16,176 bases of DNA from an uncultured Actinomycetes bacterium. Its GTDB lineage: Bacteria; Actinomycetota; Acidimicrobiia; Acidimicrobiales; RAAP-2. The notes under the pieces were generated by a model. That model had not been told where the DNA came from, did no database searches, and worked only from the letters and a program-made list of their open reading frames with translations. A program made the position numbers and the translations under genes. Position 1 is the first letter of the stretch; each line of letters starts with the position of its first letter. Positions 1 to 7,950 of the stretch are shown here, one piece after another. The DNA is taken from contig CAITOG010000355.1 in NCBI GenBank assembly GCA_903893955.1, positions 1-16,176 of the forward strand. The letters run 5' to 3'.

Positions 1-1469
1 CCAGCGAGCTCCAGCGACACTCGGGCTACGTCGTGCTCGACCAGCACCTCTCCACGGCGCGGGCAGCCACAATCGCCAAGGACAACTTCCCCGGCATCAC
101 GATGGTCGACACATCGTCGCGAACGGTTCCGAACGGACCGCTGGCCCAGTCAGTGGTTGGCCTCACCAACGCGAGCGGCACTGGAAGTGCGGGGCTCGAA
201 TACCAGTACCAGCACCTTCTCGCCGGGCAATCAGGCTCGACCACCTTGCTCGAGACTCCCTATGGCGTGAGCCTGCCGCAGGGTGGGCAGCTCCACTCGA
301 CGCCGAGCGTCGCCGGGACAGGCATTGAGCTGTCGCTCGACCAACCTCTCCAGTACGTGACCGAGCAGGCCCTTGGCGCAGAGATCGCCTCGACGCATGC
401 CCTCAGTGGCACTGCGATCGTCATGGACACGCGCACAGGGCAGGTCCTGTCTATGGCAAACCTGGTGTCGACGCAGCCGCAGTCTGGTCCTATCTCGACC
501 CCGCTCGCCTCTCAGACACCGACTGGGATCGCTGGTGCGGCGCAAGCCCAGAACAACCTTGCGGTGACGCAGACCTTCGAGCCCGGCAGCGTATTCAAGA
601 TCGTGGCGTTCTCGGCTGCGCTCGATGCAGGCCTGATCAACCCCCAGACCACCTTCAGCGTCCCCGACCGGGTCACCGTCGACACCAAGGTGTTCCATGA
701 CGCCGAGCTCCATGCAACCCAGAGCATGACCGCGACCCAGATCCTGGCCCAATCTTCCAACGTGGGCACCTACCTGATCGCACGGCAGCTCGGCGAGTCC
801 GGCCTGCTGGCACAGATCGAGCGACTCGGCTTCGGACAGTCGACTGGCCTCAACTTCCCCGGCGAATCGCAGGGACTCCTCATGAGTGCTGCCAACTGGG
901 AGCCGACCGACATGGCAGCGATGCCGATCGGACAGGTCGACGCCACCACGCCGCTCCAGATGCTCGACGCTTACAACGCGATCGCCAATGGGGGAGTGTT
1001 CGTCAACCCATCTCTCATACGTGCAACCGTCGGCTCAGAGGGGCGGCTCGTTCCCGCAAAGAGCCTCGGGAGCCGCAGGGTGATGTCAGCGCAGACGGCT
1101 GCCGAGCTGCAGAACATGCTTGAGCAGGTTGTCACCGTCGGGACTGGTGTCGAGGCGGCGATTCCGGGCTACCTCGTGGCTGGCAAGACCGGCACGGCTG
1201 CGATTCCCACGCCGGGCCAGGCGAGCTATGTCAAGGGTGCCTACAACGCAACCTTCGTCGGTTTCGCACCTGCCAACCACCCGGTGTTCTCTGCCATCGT
1301 CGTCTTGCAGCGTCCAGTGGGCAACTACTACGGAGGCAGCACGTCGGCGCCGGTCTTCGCAAAGATCATGAGCTACGCACTCCACCGCTTCGGGATCCCG
1401 ACCTCACCGGGCGGCAATGGTGCGCAGGTCCCGGGCGCAGTCGCTTCGCTGGTCCCAGAGTCGACCTGA
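1..1469 (+). CDS. ftsI: Peptidoglycan transpeptidase FtsI (PBP3 class), 5' end outside window
   Basis: This is a class B penicillin-binding protein that crosslinks septal peptidoglycan on the outer face of the membrane, together with FtsW. The reading frame is open from base 3, so the start, membrane anchor and first part of the dimerisation domain lie upstream; about 488 residues are visible. All three transpeptidase motifs are present in order: SVFK with the catalytic serine at nt 588-590, SSN at 753-761, and KTG (context AGKTGTA) at 1185-1193. The stretch GLEYQYQHLLAGQSG before them is typical of the PBP dimerisation region. It is the first gene of the visible dcw run and is followed by murE after 67 nt. 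The choice of ftsI over another class B PBP rests on the position directly before murE. The C-terminal tail after the catalytic domain is short and rich in Gly, Pro and Ser. Confidence 0.95.
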   Translation, partial: SELQRHSGYVVLDQHLSTARAATIAKDNFPGITMVDTSSRTVPNGPLAQSVVGLTNASGTGSAGLEYQYQHLLAGQSGSTTLLETPYGVSLPQGGQLHSTPSVAGTGIELSLDQPLQYVTEQALGAEIASTHALSGTAIVMDTRTGQVLSMANLVSTQPQSGPISTPLASQTPTGIAGAAQAQNNLAVTQTFEPGSVFKIVAFSAALDAGLINPQTTFSVPDRVTVDTKVFHDAELHATQSMTATQILAQSSNVGTYLIARQLGESGLLAQIERLGFGQSTGLNFPGESQGLLMSAANWEPTDMAAMPIGQVDATTPLQMLDAYNAIANGGVFVNPSLIRATVGSEGRLVPAKSLGSRRVMSAQTAAELQNMLEQVVTVGTGVEAAIPGYLVAGKTGTAAIPTPGQASYVKGAYNATFVGFAPANHPVFSAIVVLQRPVGNYYGGSTSAPVFAKIMSYALHRFGIPTSPGGNGAQVPGAVASLVPEST

Positions 1470-1490
1470 CGGTGCCATGAAAGGCGCCGT
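1469..1490 (+). other. Stem-loop at the ftsI stop codon
   Basis: ACGGTGCC (1469-1476) can pair with GGCGCCGT (1483-1490): eight pairs including one G-U, with a six-base loop ATGAAA. The stem begins on the last base of the ftsI stop codon. No T-run follows, so this is not a classical intrinsic terminator. It may protect the 3' end or adjust ftsI:murE expression within one transcript. The ATG in the loop is in frame with murE, but the SD-supported ATG lies 60 nt further on. Confidence 0.4.
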
Positions 1491-1536
1491 GGATGCACTA
1501 CACAAGAGACGTGGCTACTGCAGGAGGCACCAGGCG

Positions 1537-2979
1537 ATGAAGCTCGATGAACTCCTCGGTGAGCTCTCGGGGGCATCGCTGATCGAGGGCGAGGGATCCG
1601 TTGAGGTCACGAGCGTCGAGATCGACAGTCGGCTGGTGAACCCAGGCGCACTCTTCTGCTGCATCATCGGTTCGAAGAGCGATGGCCATGATCATGCGCA
1701 GGCAGCCCTCGATCAAGGAGCTGCGGCATTGCTGGTCGAGCGAGACATGCCGTCGCTCGAAACGCCCGCTGGTACGGCTGTCATCAGGGTCGACGCTGGT
1801 CAGGCTCGTCGCGCAGCAGCGGTCGCTGCATCTCGTGTGGTTGACGATCCCTCTCGTTCGTTGGTGATGGCAGGGGTGACTGGCACCAACGGCAAGACCA
1901 CCGTGGCGACGGTGCTCGGAGCGATCCTGGAGGATGCCGGCTTCTCGGCGACCGTGATCGGGACTCTGACGGGTGAGCGGACGACGCCGGCCGCTCCAGA
2001 CCTCCACCGCCAGCTCGCTCGATCTCTGCGCGAGGCCGAGATCGCAAAGCGCCCTGGAGCGGTAGCGATCGAGGTCTCGAGCCATGCACTCGACCAGGGT
2101 CGCGTCGACGGCATCGTCTTCGATGTGGCCATCTTCACCAACCTGTCGCATGATCATCTCGACTACCACGGGACGATGGCGGCCTATTTCGACGCAAAGG
2201 CGCTGCTCTTCGAGGAGGAGCGAAGCCTGATGGCGGTCATCTGGGCGGACTCCGACGCTGGGGCAGCGCTGCTCTCGCGCCGAAGAGGGCCGGCGGTCGC
2301 GGTCTCGATGGCTGACGTGGCCGATGTAGGGCTCCGATCTGATGGAACTCAGTTCACGTGGCGAGGCTTATCAACTTCGACGGGTCTCGTCGGGACGACC
2401 GGGCTGATCGATGCGCTGCTTGCGGCTGAGGCAGCGGTGGTGCTCGGCGTCGATCCGAGCTCAGTCGCCACGTCGCTGCCATCAGCCGCTGGCGTGCCGG
2501 GTCGGATGGAGCGGATCCCAAGCGGGGACGATTCCCCGACAGTGATCGTGGACTATGCACACACGCCGGATGCGCTGGCGGCGGCGCTCGAAGCTGTGGA
2601 GAGCCTTCGCGGTCAGGACGGTCGGACGATCCTTGTGTTCGGGTGTGGGGGCGACAGGGACGCGTTCAAGCGCCCGGCGATGGGGGCGATTGCCGCTGCT
2701 CGGGCAGACCTCGCCGTGGTGACGAGTGACAATCCTCGCCACGAGGATCCGGTCGCTATCGCTGCGCAGGTTGCCAGCGGCGCGCCAGATGGAACCCTCG
2801 TCGTCGAGCTCGACCGTCGCGCTGCGATCGCCCACGCGATCCATGCCGCGCGGGACGTCGACGTGGTCCTGATCGCCGGCAAGGGCCACGAGGTCACGCA
2901 ACAGTTCGGCGACGAGTATCGCCCCTTCGACGATCGGCTCGTCGCAGCCGAGATCCTCAGGGAGGACGCAGCGTGCTGA
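1537..2979 (+). CDS. murE: UDP-MurNAc-tripeptide ligase MurE (meso-diaminopimelate adding)
   Basis: MurE is a cytoplasmic ATP-dependent ligase that adds the third amino acid to UDP-MurNAc-L-Ala-D-Glu. The 480-residue product has the usual three Mur ligase domains. The N-terminal UDP-binding domain includes VEIDSRLVNPGALF. The central ATPase domain has the P-loop GTNGKTT at about residues 116-122, then EVSSHALDQGRV and FTNLSHDHLDYHG. The C-terminal domain has VDYAHTPDAL, GCGGDRD, DNPRHED at about 398-404 and AGKGHE. In this family DNPRxE marks meso-diaminopimelate as the substrate rather than lysine. ATG 1537 is preferred because AGGAGG lies at 1522-1527, nine bases upstream; an in-frame ATG at 1477 lacks a site and would add 20 unconserved residues. 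The 3' end overlaps mraY by 7 nt. murF, the usual next gene, is not here. Confidence 0.96.
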   Translation: MKLDELLGELSGASLIEGEGSVEVTSVEIDSRLVNPGALFCCIIGSKSDGHDHAQAALDQGAAALLVERDMPSLETPAGTAVIRVDAGQARRAAAVAASRVVDDPSRSLVMAGVTGTNGKTTVATVLGAILEDAGFSATVIGTLTGERTTPAAPDLHRQLARSLREAEIAKRPGAVAIEVSSHALDQGRVDGIVFDVAIFTNLSHDHLDYHGTMAAYFDAKALLFEEERSLMAVIWADSDAGAALLSRRRGPAVAVSMADVADVGLRSDGTQFTWRGLSTSTGLVGTTGLIDALLAAEAAVVLGVDPSSVATSLPSAAGVPGRMERIPSGDDSPTVIVDYAHTPDALAAALEAVESLRGQDGRTILVFGCGGDRDAFKRPAMGAIAAARADLAVVTSDNPRHEDPVAIAAQVASGAPDGTLVVELDRRAAIAHAIHAARDVDVVLIAGKGHEVTQQFGDEYRPFDDRLVAAEILREDAAC

Positions 2980-4007
2980 GCCTCATGGTGGCCGGTGGCG
3001 TCGCACTCTGGCTAGCGGGACTTCTGACACCAGTGCTCGTGCGCCGTCTCAAGGCTCGCGAGATCGGTCAGCACATCCGAGAGGACGGGCCGGAATCACA
3101 TTCTGTCAAAGCCGGCACTCCCACGATGGGTGGCATCGTGATCGTGGGAGCGATGATCGTCGGATTTCTGCTCGGCCACATGGGGACCCACGTCGGATTG
3201 ACGAGGGCCGGTGCGCTCGTGTGTTTCGCAGTCGCGGGTTTCGGGCTCATCGGCTTCCTCGATGACATCACCAAGGTCAGGAACCGCCGGAGTCTCGGCC
3301 TGAACAAGCGGGCGAAGTCGCTCTTGCAGCTCTTGTTCGGCACCATCTTCGCCGTGCTCGCAGTCTTCTGGGTCCACACGGCGACCACCCTCTCTGTGAC
3401 CCGCGCCACGCTGCCTGGCTGGCAGCTCAGCAAGGCGGGCTGGATCGTCCTGGCGGTGCTGGTGATCGTCGGCACGTCGAACGCCGTGAACCTCACCGAT
3501 GGCCTCGATGGGTTGGCCGCTGGCTCGTCGACGTTCTGCTTTTCAGTCCTGGCCATCATCGGCTACTGGCAGTTCCGACACTTCTCCATCTACCACCTGG
3601 GGTCTGCGCTCGACCTCGGCTTGACCGCCGTCGCGCTAGCTGGGGCGTGCCTTGGCTTCCTGTGGTGGAACGCAGCGCCGGCGAAGATTTACATGGGTGA
3701 CACAGGATCGCTTGCGATCGGGGCGGGACTCGCTGCGATGTGCCTGCTCATGAACCTTGACCTCCTGCTGGTGGTCATCGGTGGCCTGTTCGTCATCGAG
3801 ACCCTCTCGGTCATCATCCAGGTCTTCAGCTTCAGGGTCTTCGGGCGTCGAGTGCTCAAGATGGCACCGATCCATCACCACTTCGAGCTGCTCGATTGGC
3901 CAGAAACCACTGTGATCGTTCGGTTCTGGATCCTCGCGGGTCTCTTCTCAGCGTTCGGCCTCGGACTCTTCTACGCCGACTTCCTCAACGTCGCAAAGGT
4001 GGTCTGA
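2973..4007 (+). CDS. mraY: Phospho-MurNAc-pentapeptide transferase MraY
   Basis: This integral membrane enzyme moves phospho-MurNAc-pentapeptide from UDP to undecaprenyl phosphate, giving lipid I. The 344-residue product is of normal length and is hydrophobic throughout, with about ten likely membrane segments. Conserved cytoplasmic motifs are visible: TPTMGG near the first loop, FLDDITK, NAVNLTDGLDGLA at about residue 170, MGDTGS, and APIHHHFEL near the C-terminus. The GTG start at 2973 overlaps the murE stop, so translation is probably coupled. It is followed by a 79-nt gap and ftsW, whereas many relatives have murD there. Confidence 0.97.
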   Translation: MLSLMVAGGVALWLAGLLTPVLVRRLKAREIGQHIREDGPESHSVKAGTPTMGGIVIVGAMIVGFLLGHMGTHVGLTRAGALVCFAVAGFGLIGFLDDITKVRNRRSLGLNKRAKSLLQLLFGTIFAVLAVFWVHTATTLSVTRATLPGWQLSKAGWIVLAVLVIVGTSNAVNLTDGLDGLAAGSSTFCFSVLAIIGYWQFRHFSIYHLGSALDLGLTAVALAGACLGFLWWNAAPAKIYMGDTGSLAIGAGLAAMCLLMNLDLLLVVIGGLFVIETLSVIIQVFSFRVFGRRVLKMAPIHHHFELLDWPETTVIVRFWILAGLFSAFGLGLFYADFLNVAKVV

Positions 4008-4010
4008 GCG

Positions 4011-4094
4011 ATGGAGTTCCCCCACTTGACCCGCTCGACCGGCAAGGCTTGGCCCGTGATGTGTCGGATCGTGCAGAGGAGCAATCGTGGCTGA
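4011..4094 (+). other. Possible 27-residue ORF in the mraY-ftsW gap
   Basis: An ATG at 4011 opens a 27-codon frame beginning MEFPHLTRSTGK and ending at a TGA that overlaps the ftsW start. It fills the gap where murD often sits. I recognise no family and see no good ribosome binding site. Another frame through the same bases reads LARDVSDRAEEQ, which looks no less protein-like. It is most likely a chance frame; it could instead serve translational coupling to ftsW. Confidence 0.12.
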
Positions 4095-5466
4095 CGCGGC
4101 GGTGCGACCTGCTCGAGCCGGCCTCGCCTGGCTGCAACGTGGATCGACGGCAGGCTGGCTGATCGGTCTCGTCGTGGTCATGTGCTGCATCGGCGTGGTG
4201 ATGGTGGGCTCTGCCTCTTCAGTGATCTCGATGAGCTACTACGGCAGCCCCTGGTCCATCTTCTTCAAAGAGGTGATGTGGGTGGTGCTGGGCCTCGGGG
4301 CCTTCGCCGTGTTCTGCCGGGTCGATTATCACGCGCTTCGCAAGTTTGCGCCGTTGCTGGTGATGGGGAGCTTCGTCCTGCTCGTCATCGTGATGGTGCC
4401 GGGCCTCGGCATGGCGTCCGGTGGTTCGAGCCGCTGGATCGGCTTCGGCTCCTTCGGCATCCAGCCTTCGGAGTTCACCAAGCTGGCTCTTGCGCTCTAC
4501 GGCGCTGACATCATCGCCAAGCGACAGGAAGCTGGCTCGTCGATGCGACACTCGCTTGCCCCGGTGGTCCTCTTGACTACTGGCGCGGCGCTGCTCGTCC
4601 TCGCACAGCCGGACATGGGGACTGCGATGGTCCTCATCATCATCCTCTTGGCCCTCGTCTTTGCTGCTGGCGCCAGGTTCTCGAGCGTCCTCAAGGGCGT
4701 TGGGATCGTCGTGGCGCTCGGGACCGTTGCGGCCTTCGCGATGCCCTACAGGCGGGACCGACTGCTGAGCTTCATCAACCCTGGTGCGAAGTCGTCCGGC
4801 TCTGGCTACCAGGTCGTCCAGTCGTTGATCGGGATGGGCTCCGGCCATTTCTTCGGGCTCGGGCTCGGCAATAGCCGAGAGAAGTGGGGCCTGCTGCCCA
4901 ACGCGCACACCGACTTCATCTTCTCGGTCGTCGGCGAAGAGCTCGGCCTTGTGGGTGCAATCGCCGTGATCGTGCTTGTCGGAGCCTTTGCCATGAAGGG
5001 GTGGCGAGCGGCGGAGGATGCTACCGATCGCTTCGGCACCCTGCTCGCTGTCGCGCTGGTGGCGTGGATCGCAGCCGAGGCGGTGATCAACATCGGGGCC
5101 GTGATCGGCGTGCTGCCCGTCACCGGTATCCCGCTGCCGTTCATCTCATTTGGCGGTTCCTCGATGCTCATCACCATGACCGCAGCTGGGATCCTCGTGA
5201 GCATCGCTCGCCGACGACCTGATCCAAGGGGCGACCGAAGAGTGGCACGCAAGGCCAAGTCCAGGTCGCCCCGTCCTGCTGCAAAGTCCAGCGCCTCGAC
5301 GACAGCTCGACGGCGCCCAGCTACCTCGACATCGGTAGCGCGTCGACCCACGACACGCCCCTCGGCGCGCCCCACCCCCAGGCGGCGACCTGCGGCAACA
5401 CCAACGCGATCTGCCGCGCGTCGTCCAGCGCCGGCGGCACGGTCCTCCAACGCCAGACCCCGGTGA
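4087..5466 (+). CDS. ftsW: Septal peptidoglycan glycosyltransferase FtsW with long Arg/Pro-rich tail
   Basis: FtsW belongs to the SEDS family and polymerises glycan strands from lipid II at the septum, paired with FtsI. The 459-residue product has about ten membrane segments over residues 22-372. Family signatures include GGSSRWIG, QPSEFTKLALALY, AQPDMGT with the putative catalytic Asp near residue 176, and PLPFISFGGSSM near the end of the core. The GTG start is supported by GAGGAG at 4076-4081, five bases upstream. After the last membrane segment comes a tail of about 86 residues rich in Arg, Pro, Ala, Ser and Thr, which should be cytoplasmic and disordered. The stop overlaps the murG start as GTGA. 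RodA is the alternative family member, but the dcw position favours FtsW. Confidence 0.95.
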   Translation: MADAAVRPARAGLAWLQRGSTAGWLIGLVVVMCCIGVVMVGSASSVISMSYYGSPWSIFFKEVMWVVLGLGAFAVFCRVDYHALRKFAPLLVMGSFVLLVIVMVPGLGMASGGSSRWIGFGSFGIQPSEFTKLALALYGADIIAKRQEAGSSMRHSLAPVVLLTTGAALLVLAQPDMGTAMVLIIILLALVFAAGARFSSVLKGVGIVVALGTVAAFAMPYRRDRLLSFINPGAKSSGSGYQVVQSLIGMGSGHFFGLGLGNSREKWGLLPNAHTDFIFSVVGEELGLVGAIAVIVLVGAFAMKGWRAAEDATDRFGTLLAVALVAWIAAEAVINIGAVIGVLPVTGIPLPFISFGGSSMLITMTAAGILVSIARRRPDPRGDRRVARKAKSRSPRPAAKSSASTTARRRPATSTSVARRPTTRPSARPTPRRRPAATPTRSAARRPAPAARSSNARPR

Positions 5467-6581
5467 GGAAAGGAATCGTCATAGCCGGAGGTGGCACCGG
5501 CGGGCACGTGTTCGTGGCTGATGCAGTCGCAAAGGCACTTGTCGATGGCGGTGTCGAGAGGAGCGACCTCACCTTTATCGGCTCGAGCCGAGGACAGGAG
5601 AGAACCCTGCTCGCCGAGAGCGGCATTGAGCTGGTGCTCCTGCCAGGCCGGGGCATCCGACGCTCGTTCTCCCCGTCAGCGATCGCATCGAATCTTCGAT
5701 CGCTGGGCGGCATCGCAGTCGCGTTCGTGTCAACGTTCGTCGGCCTCGTGCGCCACCGACCCGCAGTCGTCGTGTCGGTGGGGGGCTACGCCGCCGCTCC
5801 CGTCGACATCGCGGCTGTCGCCTTGCGGATCCCGCTGGTCCTCGTGAACGTCGATGCGGTCCCCGGCATGGCGCATCGGGTGGTCGGGCGGTTCGCCGCC
5901 GCGGCGTGCGTGGCGTTCGACGGGACACCGTTGCCGAGGGCGACGACCACCGGTGCGCCGGTCCGGGAGGCCTTCACCGAGATTGAGGATGATGCCTCGG
6001 CGCGCCGAACTGCTCGAGCCGCGCTGGATGTCGAGGTCGAGCGTCCCCTCGTCGCCGTGCTGACAGGTTCGCTCGGGGCACGATCGGTCAACGAGGCGGT
6101 GTTGGCTCTCGCCTCTCGGTGGCGTCAGCGTTCCGTGACGCTTTACCACGTCACTGGGCGCAGAGACTTCGACGACCTTTCGGCGAGGAACCCGATCGGG
6201 CCCGGCGACTCGCTCGACTATCGGCAGGTCCCGTTCGAAGGTGAGGTCCCCCTCCTGTATCAAGCAGCTGACGTTGCGATCACGAGGTCTGGTGCTTTGA
6301 CGGTGGCGGAGCTCGCCGCTGCCGCCCTTCCATCGGTGCTGGTGCCGCTCCCTGGCGCACCAGGTGATCACCAGACCCTCAATGCTCGAGCGCTCGTCGC
6401 TCCGGGCGGCGGCGTCCTCCTCCCTGACAGCGAGCTCTCGGCGGAGCGGCTCGATGAGATCATCGACTCGATGCTCGCTGATCAACCTGCGCTCGACGAG
6501 ATGCGCCGATCGGCTCGGTCGATCAGCCATCCTGACGCGGCTCGAGAGGTGGCGGAGGTGGTTCGCGAACATGCTCGGTGA
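5463..6581 (+). CDS. murG: Lipid II synthase MurG (GlcNAc transferase)
   Basis: MurG is a peripheral membrane glycosyltransferase of the GT-B fold that adds GlcNAc to lipid I to make lipid II. The 372-residue product opens with the glycine-rich loop GGGTGGH at residues 9-15, the family hallmark. The next residues read VFVADA where PALA is usual. VSVGGYAAAP, LTGSLGARSVNEA, ITRSGALTVAELAA and GDHQTLNARAL mark the acceptor and UDP-GlcNAc sites. The GTG start lies within the ftsW stop (GTGA) and has no strong Shine-Dalgarno sequence, so coupled translation is likely. Its last 11 nt overlap murC. Confidence 0.95.
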   Translation: MRKGIVIAGGGTGGHVFVADAVAKALVDGGVERSDLTFIGSSRGQERTLLAESGIELVLLPGRGIRRSFSPSAIASNLRSLGGIAVAFVSTFVGLVRHRPAVVVSVGGYAAAPVDIAAVALRIPLVLVNVDAVPGMAHRVVGRFAAAACVAFDGTPLPRATTTGAPVREAFTEIEDDASARRTARAALDVEVERPLVAVLTGSLGARSVNEAVLALASRWRQRSVTLYHVTGRRDFDDLSARNPIGPGDSLDYRQVPFEGEVPLLYQAADVAITRSGALTVAELAAAALPSVLVPLPGAPGDHQTLNARALVAPGGGVLLPDSELSAERLDEIIDSMLADQPALDEMRRSARSISHPDAAREVAEVVREHAR

Positions 6582-7950
6582 GTCGCTGGATCTGACCACG
6601 CCTCAACGGATCCACATCGTGGGGATCGGTGGCGCTGGCATGAGCGCGATGGCCCAGCTCTTGGCCGAGATGGGCCATGAGGTCTCGGGCTCCGACCTTC
6701 GGGACTCGCCCGCCTTGGAGAGGCTTCGACGTGCAGGTGTGGTGGCGCATGCCGGACACCGCGCCAGCAACCTTGGTGAGGTCGACCTCGTCACCGCGTC
6801 ACCGGCGGTCCCATCGTCGAACCCAGAGCTCGTCGCCGCGCGCGATCGCTCTCTGGCCGTGGCCACGAGGCCGATGATGCTCGGTGCGCTGGCTCGTGTG
6901 CGGCGGACCTTGGCTGTTGCGGGCACCCACGGCAAGACCACCACGTCATCGATGCTGGCGCTGATCCTTCTTGAGGCGGGCCTCGAACCTTCCTTCCTCC
7001 TCGGCGCCGATGTGGCCGGGATCGGAGCTGGTGCGGTCTGGGGAGCCGGCGAGTGGCTTGTCGTCGAGGCAGACGAGAGCTACGGCGCCTTCAGCCTGAT
7101 GGAGCCTGATCGAGTCGTCTTGACGAACGTCGAGCCAGATCACCTGGATCACTACGGGACGCTCGAGGACCTTGAGCAGGCGTTCGCCGGCCTGGTCGAG
7201 CGGTCGAAGAATCGCTCGGTAGTGATGGCTGATGACCCAGGTGCACGACGGGTCGGCGAGCAAGGCCGTGCAGTGCTCGTCGGTTCTGATGGCGTCGTCG
7301 CCGTCCGTGTCGAGGACATCGAGCTCGAGCGTGCGTCCTCGACCTTCACGATGCAGCTCGAGGACGGGGAGCGACTCCGGCTCCAGGTCGCCGCCCCCGG
7401 TCGGCACAATGTCGCCAACGCTGCGGTCGCGGCGGCCGCCGCAGCGTCGATCGGCGTCGATTCGAGCGCCATCGCCGCGGGCCTTCGGCGCTTCGCTGGC
7501 GTCCCTCGACGCTTCGAGTTCCGCGGCGAGGTTGAGGGGGTCAGCTTCGTCGACGACTACGCCCATCTCCCCGCTGAGGTGGAGGCCACGATCCAGGCGG
7601 CACTTGCAGGTGGGTACGAGCGCGTGGTGGCGGTCTTCCAGCCTCACCGCTACACGAGGACTCAAGCGGTGGCGACCGGCTTCGCAAGTTCTTTTCGCGG
7701 TGCCGATCTGGTGGTCGTGACGGACATCTACGGTGCCGGCGAAGAGCCCATCCCAGGGGTCACTGGTCGGCTGGTCGCAGAGAGCGTCGCTGCGACCTCG
7801 AGTGCCGATCGGGTTCGCTATGTCCAGGATCTCGATCAGCTGGCGCCGATCGTCGCTGCGCTGCTCGAGCCTGGTGACCTCTGCCTGACGATGGGGGCGG
7901 GGGACTTGACGCTGGTCCCCGACGAGATCCAGGCGATGCTCGGACGATGA
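6571..7950 (+). CDS. murC: UDP-MurNAc:L-alanine ligase MurC
   Basis: MurC is a cytoplasmic ATP-dependent ligase that adds L-alanine to UDP-MurNAc, the first peptide step. The 459-residue product shows the N-terminal nucleotide-binding motif GIGGAGMSAMA, ATPase P-loop GTHGKTT at about residues 118-124, EADESYGAF, TNVEPDHLDHYG, and the C-terminal DDYAHLPAEV and FQPHRYTRT. The family usually has DDYxHHP, so one histidine reads Leu here. ATG 6571 gives a conserved N-terminus; GGAGG at 6554-6558 lies 12 bases upstream, inside murG. In-frame codons further upstream belong to the murG overlap and are not expected to be used. The stop overlaps murB as ATGA. Confidence 0.95.
   Translation: MLGESLDLTTPQRIHIVGIGGAGMSAMAQLLAEMGHEVSGSDLRDSPALERLRRAGVVAHAGHRASNLGEVDLVTASPAVPSSNPELVAARDRSLAVATRPMMLGALARVRRTLAVAGTHGKTTTSSMLALILLEAGLEPSFLLGADVAGIGAGAVWGAGEWLVVEADESYGAFSLMEPDRVVLTNVEPDHLDHYGTLEDLEQAFAGLVERSKNRSVVMADDPGARRVGEQGRAVLVGSDGVVAVRVEDIELERASSTFTMQLEDGERLRLQVAAPGRHNVANAAVAAAAAASIGVDSSAIAAGLRRFAGVPRRFEFRGEVEGVSFVDDYAHLPAEVEATIQAALAGGYERVVAVFQPHRYTRTQAVATGFASSFRGADLVVVTDIYGAGEEPIPGVTGRLVAESVAATSSADRVRYVQDLDQLAPIVAALLEPGDLCLTMGAGDLTLVPDEIQAMLGR

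Noticed and set aside
1417..1536. Longer murE from 1417 or 1477
   Set aside because: The first part overlaps ftsI, and AGGAGG at 1522-1527 is correctly spaced only for ATG 1537.
4026..4054. TTGACC at 4026-4031 as a -35 of an ftsW promoter
   Set aside because: No TAnnnT element lies 16-19 nt downstream.
3896..4162. 88-codon + frame across the end of mraY and start of ftsW, as a possible murD remnant
   Set aside because: It overlaps conserved parts of two real genes, and nothing in it resembles MurD; only the short gap part is kept as a weak observation.
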